From Cyclobacterium marinum DSM 745 (GTDB lineage Bacteria; Bacteroidota; Bacteroidia; Cytophagales; Cyclobacteriaceae), in contig NC_015914.1 of the NCBI RefSeq assembly GCF_000222485.1, positions 4,136,001-4,200,000 of the forward strand: DNA of 64,000 bases, read 5' to 3'. The notes below the pieces were generated by a model that was given only the letters and a program-made list of their open reading frames with translations, did no database searches and was not told where the DNA came from. The translations under genes were made by a program, and so were the position numbers. Shown piece after piece: positions 37,753 through 47,368 of the stretch (its first letter is position 1; each line of letters opens with the position of its first letter).

Positions 37753-40700
37753 TTAACGTAGATTAAGTAGATAGGTCATTAAACCATTGAATTGTGATTG
37801 ATCAAGGGTGGTTCCAAAATGGTCAGGCATCAAGGTAAGATTCGAAGGAGCTTGCTTTTCTATGTCTTTTTTAAAAATAGTAAACTCTGTTCCTGATTGG
37901 TCTGCCATTACCAGCACTTGTTCATCTTCTCTTCGAAACAAGCCGGATTTGGTTTGTCCATCTTTTAAGTGGATGGTGTAAGTACGAAAATTCTCTGAGA
38001 TATTTCTATTGGGATCCAATACCTTTGTAGCCAATGCTTGTACTCCCCAGTTGCCTACTCCGTCTAATTGAGGTCCGATCATTCCACCCTCATCCCCAAC
38101 TCGATGACAAATGCCACAATTTTCTTTGAAAAGCGTCTTCCCGGCAACCAAATGTTCGGGGTTACTTTGAAAAGCTTCGGTCCGCTGCTCTATTAAGGCT
38201 TGTTTTTCACTACTTATCGGGGGTAAATTCATGGTTAATTGCTCATAGGCTAGTTTTTGTTTTTCATTGGCACCCGTCAAAAATCTTTCTTCCACTTGTC
38301 GGGCTTTGAGCACCCTTGCAGGAGCATAACCCTCTTGGATTAATTTTAGTAGCTGGTTTTTCCCTTTTCCTGAGATCGAAAGTTGAGCTGAAATATGTTC
38401 CTGTAACTCCATTGGGGTATTTTTTAAACCATTCCCTAAGGCTGTCAAGGCGTGGTCAGAGGTGGACTTTCCAATAGCTTCTGCTATTTTTTTTCTAAAA
38501 CCTATGCTACTATTTGCATCTCTTAACCATTTTTCCAGAAAGCCAATTTGACTGGCCGGGTCAATTTCCATTAAAGCATTTACTCCTAATTCTCTCAGAT
38601 CTGTTTTGGTTTCGAAATTGTTTATCAGTGCTTTTATTGCAGGAATGTTTTCTTTATTTTTCAATTGGCCGGAAAGTTGGACAGCGTATTTTAATGCTTC
38701 CAATTCCTGTTCTTTAGGGGTGGATTTATTGGAAGTAAATGTTTTAAATATTGCTTGGCTAATCTGTATATTCCATGTTTTTAGGGGGTTGGGAAAATTC
38801 GACCCTTTTTGTATTGTGCCATTATTCAAAGCCATTGCTTTTTTGAAAGCGGGAATATTGGGCATTTTGCCCTTTGCAAGCTCAATTATACCTGCGGTTT
38901 CCGCAGCAGGAAGGCTTCTTGTGACAGCAGTTAAATAACTAAGAAACTTTTCTTCCGAAATAGAGGTGTTTCTTAAGTATTCCATTAGAAATTTCCCGGC
39001 TTCTACTGATCTGGTATCTGAAAATATCAAGGCCACCATTTCTTTTTCAAAACCTGACCAATTTTTTGCAGCCATTTCAGTTAGAATTCCCGGATTTTGG
39101 GCGTGTTGAAACAGCGCATATTTTAAAGCATACATTAAATGGCTGTCTTCTTCTTTGGTTTTTTGTAGGGTTTGTAGGATGGGAACAACCATAGTTTTAC
39201 TATGGTGTCTGATTAAACCTTCAGCGGCAACTCTCCTCACGTGGGCACTTTCGTCTGACAAGCCATGTTCAATCCATTGAAATTCTTGCCGGTTTAAGTT
39301 TTGGTATTCACCTAGAATACGAAATGCGTGAACTCGGACGAGTTCCTTTTCACTGGTTAGAGCATTTTCTAGGGTTTGATCCGTTAATTCATTTAATCTA
39401 AATAATGCCCATAACACTTGGACATTTTGGATGTCCGGCATCTCTTTGTTTATCGTTAAGTTTTTTAATACAGGAATAGCAGGGATCGGAAATCTATCTA
39501 CAAGCTCATCTGTTGCCATCATTCGGGTTTGTAGGATTGGGTCAGCTAATTTTTCTATAAGATAATCAAGATCAACAGTTGACCAATCGATTGTAGATTT
39601 TTTCGATCCCTTGTATGTAATTTTCCAAATTCTACCACTATTTCTATCCCTTTCAGGATGGTCTAAGGGTACCTCATAATGACCGATGATACTATTGTAA
39701 AAGTCTGCGATGTACATGGCGCCATCAGGACCTATCTTTATATCCACAGGCCTAAACCAAGGGTCTTTGCTGACCAAAAAATCTGCTTTTCTGCTAGCTT
39801 TTGGAGTGGAGCCGTTGAATGAGATAGTACTTCTACTGATTCTACAGGTAACCACATCACCTGAGTAAAAGCTGTTTTGGTATTCTTCAGGAAATTGATT
39901 GTCGGTATAATATACCAGACCGGACAATGCAGTAGAATTAAGCCCATAATCCATCATTGTGGGTGCATGTCCCATATTAGGTTCCATTTTACCCCATTGG
40001 GTATAGTTGCCATTTCTTATGATCTGGTAAATAGGCAAGGTATGGCAATCTGCGGAATAATGGTACCCCCATTTGTCCAAGTCAGATCCAAAAGGATTGA
40101 TTCTTCCATCACTTGTTTTCTCCACATGTTGGCCATCCATTGTAAAGCGGAAAGTATTACCGGACGTCATGGTAATGGAATTGCCATCTTTTCCTGTCAC
40201 AGTCGATACATTGCTAAAACCATGGGAGGCATGGATCCATCCATCCAGACCTCTAAAAAGATTGTTTACCATACCATGGGTATCTTTAGTCTCGAAAGGT
40301 CCTAGGATGATTTCCCTTTTGTCAGCAACATCATCCCCATTGGTGTCATAAAATCGATAGATATTGGGTATACTAAAACCGATGGCACCTCCCTTTATAG
40401 GCTGTATTCCTATAGGGATATTAAGGTCATTGGCAAAATCTGTAATTTTATCGGCTTTGCCATCTTGATCGGTGTCTTCCAATATGCTTATTCGGTCTGT
40501 ACCATTCCCCGGGCCTGCTTTGATTGGGTATTCGGAAGATTGTGTTACCCATAACCTACCTTTTGCATCAAATGCCATATTGATTGGCTTGGTGATCTCC
40601 GGCTCAGAAGCAAAGAGAGTAATCTCAAAACCCGGAGGTAAAGTGAACTTGTTTAGCTCTTCAGCAGGGGTTTGGAAAGCGCTAGTCCTAACATGTTCCG

Positions 40701-40839
40701 CGTAGATAGGATCAGGCTTTTCATCTATATATGCAGTTGGATCTTGTGTCTCTTTCTCAGTTTCCGGGGTCTTGTTTTCTCGTTTACAAGAAAGCAGTGA
40801 AAGTGCAATTAGGCAATAGATTAATTGGGGGCTTTTCAT
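37753..40839 (-). CDS. PVC-type haem-binding protein with HEAT repeats, copy 1
   Basis: 1028 residues with a lipoprotein signal (lipobox LLSC). The N-terminal part (about 60-430) is a six-bladed propeller of the membrane-bound dehydrogenase type found in Planctomycetes and Verrucomicrobia (GYHYSADCHTLP and MYIADFYNSIIGHYE are typical). Residues about 430-870 are helical HEAT-like repeats. The last 130 residues are a cytochrome c domain with one NCGICH motif and a later Met (LMPDHF) as likely sixth ligand. It resembles PQQ-independent sugar or alcohol dehydrogenase-like proteins, but no reaction is proven. It is the first gene of a two-gene unit with the FG-GAP protein. Confidence 0.88.
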   Translation of the reverse strand: MKSPQLIYCLIALSLLSCKRENKTPETEKETQDPTAYIDEKPDPIYAEHVRTSAFQTPAEELNKFTLPPGFEITLFASEPEITKPINMAFDAKGRLWVTQSSEYPIKAGPGNGTDRISILEDTDQDGKADKITDFANDLNIPIGIQPIKGGAIGFSIPNIYRFYDTNGDDVADKREIILGPFETKDTHGMVNNLFRGLDGWIHASHGFSNVSTVTGKDGNSITMTSGNTFRFTMDGQHVEKTSDGRINPFGSDLDKWGYHYSADCHTLPIYQIIRNGNYTQWGKMEPNMGHAPTMMDYGLNSTALSGLVYYTDNQFPEEYQNSFYSGDVVTCRISRSTISFNGSTPKASRKADFLVSKDPWFRPVDIKIGPDGAMYIADFYNSIIGHYEVPLDHPERDRNSGRIWKITYKGSKKSTIDWSTVDLDYLIEKLADPILQTRMMATDELVDRFPIPAIPVLKNLTINKEMPDIQNVQVLWALFRLNELTDQTLENALTSEKELVRVHAFRILGEYQNLNRQEFQWIEHGLSDESAHVRRVAAEGLIRHHSKTMVVPILQTLQKTKEEDSHLMYALKYALFQHAQNPGILTEMAAKNWSGFEKEMVALIFSDTRSVEAGKFLMEYLRNTSISEEKFLSYLTAVTRSLPAAETAGIIELAKGKMPNIPAFKKAMALNNGTIQKGSNFPNPLKTWNIQISQAIFKTFTSNKSTPKEQELEALKYAVQLSGQLKNKENIPAIKALINNFETKTDLRELGVNALMEIDPASQIGFLEKWLRDANSSIGFRKKIAEAIGKSTSDHALTALGNGLKNTPMELQEHISAQLSISGKGKNQLLKLIQEGYAPARVLKARQVEERFLTGANEKQKLAYEQLTMNLPPISSEKQALIEQRTEAFQSNPEHLVAGKTLFKENCGICHRVGDEGGMIGPQLDGVGNWGVQALATKVLDPNRNISENFRTYTIHLKDGQTKSGLFRREDEQVLVMADQSGTEFTIFKKDIEKQAPSNLTLMPDHFGTTLDQSQFNGLMTYLLNLR

Positions 40840-41029
40840 TAATTGGAAGAAAATAGTTAGTAATCAACCTTGTTAACTTAAGGTTTATTCTCTAAACAAT
40901 CAATTAATTATTGCTTTGATTATATGAATGGTGAAATTATTATTCAAATTTACCGGCCTAAATAAAATATTAGTATCTCTGCAGTAGGTTTAACAAATTA
41001 AAAAATATTAGTAGGGCTAATGCGGTTTT

Positions 41030-41218
41030 TTAGTTTTTGTCCTTTAGGGTTTTTAATAAACCCAAGCCGGAGCTAAAAAAGATAAAACCTAAAACCAGAC
41101 ATACAGTTATTATTTTCCAATCACCTTCTTCAGGTACTAAAAATAAATAGGCACCATAAATTAAAGCCGCTAAGCCTAATATAGATAAAAAAGGACCAAA
41201 TATTTTTTTAAAGTTCAT
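41030..41218 (-). CDS. Small membrane protein, two helices
   Basis: 62 residues with two hydrophobic helices (about 10-28 and 36-56) separated by a short Glu/Asp-containing loop and ending in a basic tail. No family was recognised. The sequence is codon-biased like its neighbours, and the gene stands alone. Confidence 0.55.
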   Translation of the reverse strand: MNFKKIFGPFLSILGLAALIYGAYLFLVPEEGDWKIITVCLVLGFIFFSSGLGLLKTLKDKN

Positions 41219-41542
41219 AATGCTTTTTTACCAACCTCTGAGGCAAATATATTGCCAAAAATAAGTGTAAAGGGTTAAAAACAGAATTAACTGATAAACT
41301 TAGAGATTTAGGGAGGTCATAACGAAGTTTATTTTTTTTTAAAGCCTAAAGCTACCCTATTAATTCAAATTTACAATAATTTGAGGGCCTATAAAACAGT
41401 AATCTATGAGGTAATACATGATATAGATTAAAATAGCATGATAAGAGCCCAAGTACCTGATTTGGGTTGAAATGCTACTATACAAAACGCGTTTTTCGAA
41501 AGTTTCGAAAAACGCGTTTTAAAGGTTGATGAAAGATGGTAT
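41219..41542. other. Intergenic gap, about 320 bp, holding a perfect palindrome
   Basis: There is no gene. The only structure is the 37-nt palindrome at 41484-41520, described separately. Confidence 0.6.
41484..41520 (-). terminator. Perfect 18-bp inverted repeat, likely terminator
   Basis: Two perfect 18-nt arms (41484-41501 and 41503-41520) are separated by a single G. The arms contain ACGCGT and TTCGAA sub-palindromes. It lies 22 bp downstream of the minus-strand DUF1080 gene with T-rich ends on both strands, so a bidirectional terminator is likely. Confidence 0.75.
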
Positions 41543-42328
41543 TTAAAAATCGGTATTTGGCTTTTCCAATTTTAACCTTTCAATCCAAATATTGCGAAAA
41601 AGCACTTCGTGACCTTCAGCTTGAAGTTTTATACCTCCGGGGCGGTTGGTAATTCCTTCACCACCATCTCTTCCTCCATCCAATCCGGAATTTGGTCCGC
41701 CCCAAACTTTTTGGATAGAAACATTTTCATGTATTTTTTTTCCGTTAAAATAAATGGTAGTCATCGCTTTTTCACTCAGTTTACCATTTTCATCAAACCT
41801 TGCAGCCCTAAATTTAATGTCATAGGCATTCCATTTTCCCAAACCATTATAAACCACATAAGGAGCAGCCTTCTCGTTAATAATTGCTGCCATTCCATGG
41901 GTAGTGCTGTCACCATCTAGAATTTGAATTTCATAGCGATTCTGTAAATAAACACCACTATTTCCACCCTCATTTTTTATTAAAAACTCAATATGGAGTC
42001 TAAAATCCGTGTATTTCTTTTTTGTGACAATATCTGCAGCACCATATTTTCCCCCGGCAGCTGCTGGGTCATTGGCACTGACTGCCTGTCCCTTATCTAT
42101 TGGATCTTCTACTATCTCCCATTTAATGGGAAGTTCAGCGGCGATTCTAGGCCCCTCCCAATAGGTCCAGTTTTTATTAAGCGAGCGTTTTTTTCCATTA
42201 AACAATTGATCAGCTCCTTTAGGCGCTTCGGTACCTACACCAACTTGAGCCATTAATGGAATTTGAAATAGAAGGCTTAAAAGGAATAAGGTTAGGGTTT
42301 TGTTATTGGAGTGTAAGTTCATAATCAC
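41543..42328 (-). CDS. DUF1080 protein (3-keto-glycoside hydrolase-like), copy 2
   Basis: 261 residues with a signal peptide ending near LMAQ (residue 27), cleaved by signal peptidase I rather than lipidated, unlike copy 1. The DUF1080 domain is clear: DQLFNGKKRSLNKNW, IKNEGGNSGVYLQNRYEIQILD and GGIKLQAEGHEVLFRNIWI are family hallmarks. It is shorter and only distantly related to copy 1 and belongs to another DUF1080 subgroup. It probably acts in the periplasm on oxidised glycosides. An ATG two codons in (42322) is an alternative start. Confidence 0.9.
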   Translation of the reverse strand: MIMNLHSNNKTLTLFLLSLLFQIPLMAQVGVGTEAPKGADQLFNGKKRSLNKNWTYWEGPRIAAELPIKWEIVEDPIDKGQAVSANDPAAAGGKYGAADIVTKKKYTDFRLHIEFLIKNEGGNSGVYLQNRYEIQILDGDSTTHGMAAIINEKAAPYVVYNGLGKWNAYDIKFRAARFDENGKLSEKAMTTIYFNGKKIHENVSIQKVWGGPNSGLDGGRDGGEGITNRPGGIKLQAEGHEVLFRNIWIERLKLEKPNTDF

Positions 42329-42371
42329 ATGAGGAATATAGTTTGGGACAATGTGTAAATGCGCCTTTTTG

Positions 42372-43889
42372 TTATTGGTGGACGTCTCTTAATAAATCAT
42401 TGATGGTTTTGACCGGATTAAATGTAATCAAAGGCACTACTACAAATATCGAATTCCAATTGGCCATAGAACCATTCCAAAGTCCGGGGAGCTCTTGGGC
42501 TTTTAAATCCCTTCCACTTTTAGACTTTTGTGTGATAAATCCGGTTTTTGGATCTCTGAATTCCATTAGATTAAAGGCTTCGCCCTTATAATCTCGAATA
42601 CCACAAACCAAATCGGTGGGGTTAAAATGAGTAGAAGATTTGAAGTGGGCTTCTTGTGCTTTGTCCTCTAGGTTTAATTGGGCTGTTTCTCCAATTTGAA
42701 GGGATAAACTACCATCAGTATCTTTCACCCAAAAAGGACCTCCTCCCGGTTCGCCTGTATTCTCAACCATTCCACAAACCCGCATGGGTCGGTTTAGTTT
42801 ACCTCTCAAATAAGCTGCTTTTTCTTCTAGACTCATGCTGGCATAAGAAGGTGCTAATTTTCCTCCAATAACAGTTGTAAAAACCTCTTCAGCCTGATCA
42901 ACAGAGGAATCGGTGATTGCTTGGTCCAGATGTTTGAGGGCTGCAAAGGTTTTGTCTTGTGCAGCTATAAGTAAACCCCCAATCGCTTGTTTGTAGCTGG
43001 TTGTGGTTTCCTTTAACCTATCCGGTACCACGTTGTCAATGTTTTTGATAAATACCAAGTCTGCTTCTATTTCATTCAAATTTGCCAACAATGCACCATG
43101 ACCTGCAGGTCTGAATAAAAGTTCACCATTGTCTTCAATAAAGGGTTGGTTTTCAAGGTCTACAGCAATGGTATTTGTAGCTATTTTTTGTTGAGAAAAA
43201 CTTATTTCAAACTTCACTCCAAAAGTACTTTCCATCTTTGGCTGTACTTCTGCCACTTTTTCCTCAAACTTTTTTTGATGTTCAGGTGAAACAGTAAAAT
43301 GAAGTCTTACCGTGTTGTTTTTACCGACGCCATATTGTGCACCCTCTACAAAATGTTCCTCTACAGGCGTTCTGCTTTCATTTTCATACTTATGAAATTT
43401 TAATAAGCCCTTAGGTAAACTTCCATAAGAAAGGTAGGCATCATCCAGTAAGTGCTTAACAATAAGGGTATATTCTTTATTTTCAATAGCTTTGGAGATA
43501 CTTGAGCCTTCTTTTACTAAGCTATTGTCAAGGTCTTCATAAAAAGCAAAGGAGCTAATATTTGAAATAAAGGTTTTGGTAAAGGAGTCGTTTTCTATAT
43601 CATTGTCATTTTTTTCTAAAAAACTAAATAGGTTTTTAAACATCCTACTTGCAGCCCCACTGGCCGGTACAAATTTAACGATTGTTTTTTCCTTTGATTT
43701 GTCTGAATAATCCTTGATGGTTTTTTGAAGTTCTGCATCAGATAATTCCAAGATGCCATCATCGATTTTGGCGGCATGATCGATGTCTAGAAAAGGAAAA
43801 CCTTCTTTGAAGTTTTTAATTTGTTCTTCAACTATTCCCAATGACATGCCTTGGGCTTCTATTTTTTTCTTGAGTTCGTTTGATAACAT
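42372..43889 (-). CDS. DUF4301 family protein
   Basis: 505 residues from the ATG at 43889. The frame stays open to an ATG at 43943, but the extra 18 residues are atypical and the family begins near LSNELKKKIE. The signature VKFVPASGAASRMFKN (early third) and HGALLANLNEIEADLVFIKNID (middle) mark DUF4301, a cytoplasmic Bacteroidota family. The ASGAASRM stretch and the later GHGALL and D residues recall nucleotide-sugar pyrophosphorylase-like folds, but that is only an impression. Function is unknown. It is unrelated to the flanking glycan genes and looks like core genome. Confidence 0.82.
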   Translation of the reverse strand: MLSNELKKKIEAQGMSLGIVEEQIKNFKEGFPFLDIDHAAKIDDGILELSDAELQKTIKDYSDKSKEKTIVKFVPASGAASRMFKNLFSFLEKNDNDIENDSFTKTFISNISSFAFYEDLDNSLVKEGSSISKAIENKEYTLIVKHLLDDAYLSYGSLPKGLLKFHKYENESRTPVEEHFVEGAQYGVGKNNTVRLHFTVSPEHQKKFEEKVAEVQPKMESTFGVKFEISFSQQKIATNTIAVDLENQPFIEDNGELLFRPAGHGALLANLNEIEADLVFIKNIDNVVPDRLKETTTSYKQAIGGLLIAAQDKTFAALKHLDQAITDSSVDQAEEVFTTVIGGKLAPSYASMSLEEKAAYLRGKLNRPMRVCGMVENTGEPGGGPFWVKDTDGSLSLQIGETAQLNLEDKAQEAHFKSSTHFNPTDLVCGIRDYKGEAFNLMEFRDPKTGFITQKSKSGRDLKAQELPGLWNGSMANWNSIFVVVPLITFNPVKTINDLLRDVHQ

Positions 43890-43973
43890 GGGTTCGAAAA
43901 TGTGGTTATGGATTTTTTTAGTCTGTCCAATATAATAATTCATTTTATGAAAGTACCATTTATGAAAGGGAAT

Positions 43974-43997
43974 AAAAATGGAGGCCTTGCCTCCATT
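43974..43997 (-). terminator. Terminator after the DUF5723 gene
   Basis: A perfect 9-bp stem (43977-43985 with 43989-43997) has a three-base loop. A-rich sequence on its left gives a T-run for the minus-strand transcript. Confidence 0.65.
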
Positions 43998-44081
43998 CTG
44001 TTTGCCATATTGTCATTCACCATTTCATTAGTCCTCTCAAAGGGTATGATTGTTTACTGAGTTTACTTTTAAAGGCTTGGC

Positions 44082-45419
44082 TTAAGAGCCAAAGCCCAAG
44101 GAAAAGCCCATATGAACATCGGCTCTATTATTGTTCTTCATAACGCTGGTTATTATGGATTGACTACCCACAAAAAAACCGCCAACTTGAAAACCCAAAC
44201 CTCCTGTAAGCCCTGAAACTTGGTGTTGCATCCATGGGGAGTATAGTTCAAATTTACCTAAAACCAGCCGAGGAGTAAGAACGAGCAGGTCAGCAGAACT
44301 TAAGTTGAAATTGTTGTTTTCATTGCTTACTCTTTTTTGGCCGTATAAAGAAACCTGAAAGATTTTTGCAGGGCTAAATTCCACATAGGCTGACAAACTT
44401 CTTGGCATACTAATTTTGGCTTCAGTATCATTATTGCTAATATTGAAGTATCCGGAATCTACTAGCTGCTGCTCGATCTCCTCAATACTGCCTTCCAAAT
44501 TGTCGGTTCTAAAATATTCGTTTTGGGGGATATTCATGCTATAGTACTTGTTTCTCTGATTGTTTCCCATGCGCATACTTCCCATGTTTTTTAAGGACAA
44601 CCCAAGGTTTAAAAAAGCTTTTTTGTCTCTTTTTAACATATAATTGACTCCTAAATCTACGCCCAATCCTGAAGGGCTTAAACCCCTCCATAAATCATCT
44701 TCAATATTGAAATCATCATCGTTTTCTAGTCGCTCATCGTAGGAAAGGTTTAGGCTGCCTTGAGCGTCAGTTAATAAAATTTCATCCTCAGAATAAATAA
44801 TGGTGGCATTTATATTGTCCATACCAAAGTTGGTATAACTTCCGGGAAGAAGTAATTTGAAGTTAGCTCCCACAGAAAGGCTGTGAAAGTCAGTATCCAA
44901 AATTTTCCTTCCTGCCAAAAAGCCTATTTCCATCCAGCCTGTAGCATTTACTCTTTGGTTCTCAGGGATGTTTATTATTGTTTGATAGTTGTCGTTGTTT
45001 GACGACTCAATAATGGAACTCCCTAAGTCGGGATTAAAATCAATAATATCTGCTTTGGCTTTGATCTCTGTAGTAATCCCAAAAGACCATTTATTAAATC
45101 TTAAACCTACTGCCGGGCCTAAAACAGAAACATCAGTTCTAAGGTTTACTGGGCCTTCCACATCATCAAAAATATTTTCTAATACATCGGGATCATCAAT
45201 AATATCTTGTACTGATAAAACATTATTGTCAAGTCCGATGTTAAATGAAAAAAGTGAAACTTCAACCTTCTTGGTTAAATTGTTAATTTCTGCGGGATTC
45301 ATCATTGCATTAATCATTCCCTTTCTATGGCTATTTTGGACTCCATAGTAATTTTGCTGTGCTATGGAATATTTACAGGTAACAAATAATAAAATAGTTA
45401 GTAAAATTAAATTTTTCAT
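44082..45419 (-). CDS. DUF5723 family protein, probable outer-membrane beta-barrel
   Basis: 445 residues with a signal peptide (ending near SIAQ, residue 20). The mature protein has alternating beta strands and Gly-rich turns, and ends in a strand with Phe (GFSLGFGS). The NPAEINNL and SFNIGLDNN segments match DUF5723, a Bacteroidota outer-membrane family of unknown role related by fold to the FadL/PorV-type barrels. It is divergent from the 45563 gene across about 140 bp. Confidence 0.75.
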   Translation of the reverse strand: MKNLILLTILLFVTCKYSIAQQNYYGVQNSHRKGMINAMMNPAEINNLTKKVEVSLFSFNIGLDNNVLSVQDIIDDPDVLENIFDDVEGPVNLRTDVSVLGPAVGLRFNKWSFGITTEIKAKADIIDFNPDLGSSIIESSNNDNYQTIINIPENQRVNATGWMEIGFLAGRKILDTDFHSLSVGANFKLLLPGSYTNFGMDNINATIIYSEDEILLTDAQGSLNLSYDERLENDDDFNIEDDLWRGLSPSGLGVDLGVNYMLKRDKKAFLNLGLSLKNMGSMRMGNNQRNKYYSMNIPQNEYFRTDNLEGSIEEIEQQLVDSGYFNISNNDTEAKISMPRSLSAYVEFSPAKIFQVSLYGQKRVSNENNNFNLSSADLLVLTPRLVLGKFELYSPWMQHQVSGLTGGLGFQVGGFFVGSQSIITSVMKNNNRADVHMGFSLGFGS

Positions 45420-45562
45420 TATTTAAGCTTTAAAAGATTATGTAAAAAGTTTTACTCAAAAATAGAACTTTTCTGATAATTAACCTTTTTTAGGATTTAA
45501 AAGATGAACGAATAGGAAATAAAATGCTAATTTGGATGATAAATAGTGTAAATTAAACCTGA

Positions 45563-46351
45563 ATGCGAAACATATTTTGTAACCTTTTTTTTCTTTCTTT
45601 TTGTGGCTTTTTTTTAGTTAATAAAAGTTCGGCACAAAGTAATGGTGACATTTTGCTGTCTACCGGTATTCAGTTTTATTCGGTTCGTGATGAAGGTTTT
45701 TCTGCAATGAATTACCAAGGTAATAAATCCACGAGTACCTTGGGGTTTAGTCTGACAAAGGAAAATAAAACCCTGTATTTTCTTGGTGATTTTTCCTATG
45801 GGATACTGGCAAATAATTCAGGGGCAACCGTTAATGAACTTGGTTTAAATTATAGCCATTTTACTTTTTATCACAAACAAAAAGCAAAAGACCAAGGCTT
45901 TTTTTGGGGATGGTCCAACAAAAATTCGTTCCATCTTAGGAGACATAATAATTTTAGTAATTATAATTTCCGTTATGATTATTATAGTGCATTAGGTCCT
46001 GCAGCTCGCTATGTTTTACCTTTTCAATGGAAGAACAAAACCTTCACATGGAGAAGTATGGCAAGTTGGCAATTGGTAGGCTTCCAGATAAAATCAGGAT
46101 ATATAGGTGCTGAGCCGGAAAATTACCAAACTGAAAACTCTCTTTTCAATAATTTTTTTAATACTGTCAAACCATTTATTCCTTTTAAGGATTTGGATAT
46201 TGGCCTGAATTCAGCACTTTATTGGAAACTGCCTTCCAACAATGAACTGGGATTGAGGTATCAATTCAATTATGGAAAGCTTTCAGGAATCAAGAATGTA
46301 TATAGGATGGACCATTCTATCGATTTGTCACTAATAGTCAAGCTATGGTAA
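45563..46351 (+). CDS. Probable outer-membrane beta-barrel protein
   Basis: 262 residues with a signal peptide (ending SSAQ, residue 25). The mature protein is a run of short amphipathic strands rich in aromatic residues, and it ends in LIVKLW with a terminal aromatic, as expected for an outer-membrane barrel recognised by BamA. I do not recognise the family. It overlaps the start of the S41 peptidase gene by 7 bp, so the two are translationally coupled and probably work together at the cell surface. Confidence 0.6.
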   Translation: MRNIFCNLFFLSFCGFFLVNKSSAQSNGDILLSTGIQFYSVRDEGFSAMNYQGNKSTSTLGFSLTKENKTLYFLGDFSYGILANNSGATVNELGLNYSHFTFYHKQKAKDQGFFWGWSNKNSFHLRRHNNFSNYNFRYDYYSALGPAARYVLPFQWKNKTFTWRSMASWQLVGFQIKSGYIGAEPENYQTENSLFNNFFNTVKPFIPFKDLDIGLNSALYWKLPSNNELGLRYQFNYGKLSGIKNVYRMDHSIDLSLIVKLW

Positions 46352-47358
46352 AAAATATATTTCTCTACCTTATTTTCATGTTTGTAATCTCCTCTTGCGA
46401 CAATTTGCTTTTACCGGAGGAACCTTCAACTGAACCTCTTGAGGTATTTGATAGTCTTTGGGAGGACGTTTATGAGCGGTATTCTTTTTTTGAACACAAG
46501 GATATTGATTGGCAGGAAATAAGAACTACTTATAGGGCAAAAATATCCAACACCATTAGTACCAAAGGTTTGTTCGATGTCTTGGCAGAGATGCTGTTTG
46601 AACTAAAAGATGGCCATGTCAATCTAAATGCGGGATTTGATAATAGCCGAAACTGGGAGTGGTACCAGGATTTTCCCGATAATTATGATCAAAATTTAAT
46701 AGAAAAAAGATACTTAGGAAGAGATTTTTGGATCAGTGGTCCACTTTATCATCAATTTTTAAATAACGTACTCTATGTAAATTACAGGTCCTTTTCCCAG
46801 GATATTTCTGAAGGAAATCTTCAAGTAGTATTGGAAAGGGCCCGGCAAGGACGCGGGATGATTATTGATGTGAGAAGCAATGGAGGAGGAAGTCTTGGAA
46901 ATGCATATACCCTAGCTTCAGGTTTTACAGATACTGAGGTGGTGGTGGCTAAAAAACGCGTAAAAAATGGACCTGAGGTGGACGACTTTTCTTCTTGGGA
47001 AGATTTAAAAATTCCTGCCGGGGAAAATATATACGAAGGGCCTGTGGTCGTACTTACTAACCGAAGGTCTTATAGTGCAACCACTTTTTTTGCCCAAATG
47101 ATGAAGGAATTACCTCAAGTAATCCTTATTGGGGACCAAACCGGGGGCGGTGGAGGTATTCCTGTATATGGTGAATTATCCAATGGTTGGACTTATAGAT
47201 TTTCAGCGACTCAGACCATTGATCTGGAAGGTAGGCAATTGGAGGATGGGGTGTTGGTTGACATAAGCATTGACCAAAGCCCCATAAGTACATTAAGGGG
47301 AGAGGATAATATTATCACCACTGCCTTACAAGTACTTATGGGCTCATATGATGGTTAA
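46345..47358 (+). CDS. S41 family peptidase lipoprotein
   Basis: 337 residues with a lipoprotein signal (lipobox ISSC, C18). The S41 core is clear: GHVN (H91), DVRSNGGGSLGN (about 175-186), the nucleophile S244 in RRSYSATTF and the following GDQTGGGGG (263-271). There is no PDZ domain between the helical cap and the catalytic core, unlike CtpA or Tsp, so the gene is short for the family. It is close to S41 members that process C-termini or cut short peptides at the surface. It is coupled to the preceding barrel gene. Confidence 0.87.
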   Translation: MVKNIFLYLIFMFVISSCDNLLLPEEPSTEPLEVFDSLWEDVYERYSFFEHKDIDWQEIRTTYRAKISNTISTKGLFDVLAEMLFELKDGHVNLNAGFDNSRNWEWYQDFPDNYDQNLIEKRYLGRDFWISGPLYHQFLNNVLYVNYRSFSQDISEGNLQVVLERARQGRGMIIDVRSNGGGSLGNAYTLASGFTDTEVVVAKKRVKNGPEVDDFSSWEDLKIPAGENIYEGPVVVLTNRRSYSATTFFAQMMKELPQVILIGDQTGGGGGIPVYGELSNGWTYRFSATQTIDLEGRQLEDGVLVDISIDQSPISTLRGEDNIITTALQVLMGSYDG

Positions 47359-47368
47359 AACAGGTTTA

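Noticed and set aside
10042-41385. Shared AGGCCCTCAAA between the 10-kb gap (10042) and the reverse strand near 41375
   Set aside because: Only about 11 nt match and the flanks do not align, so it is within chance for two 64-kb AT-rich strands.
45457-45464. CAAAAATA upstream of the DUF5723 gene
   Set aside because: Matches the -7 box on the minus strand, but the -33 element is missing at 19-21 bp and the region is A-rich, so the match is weak.
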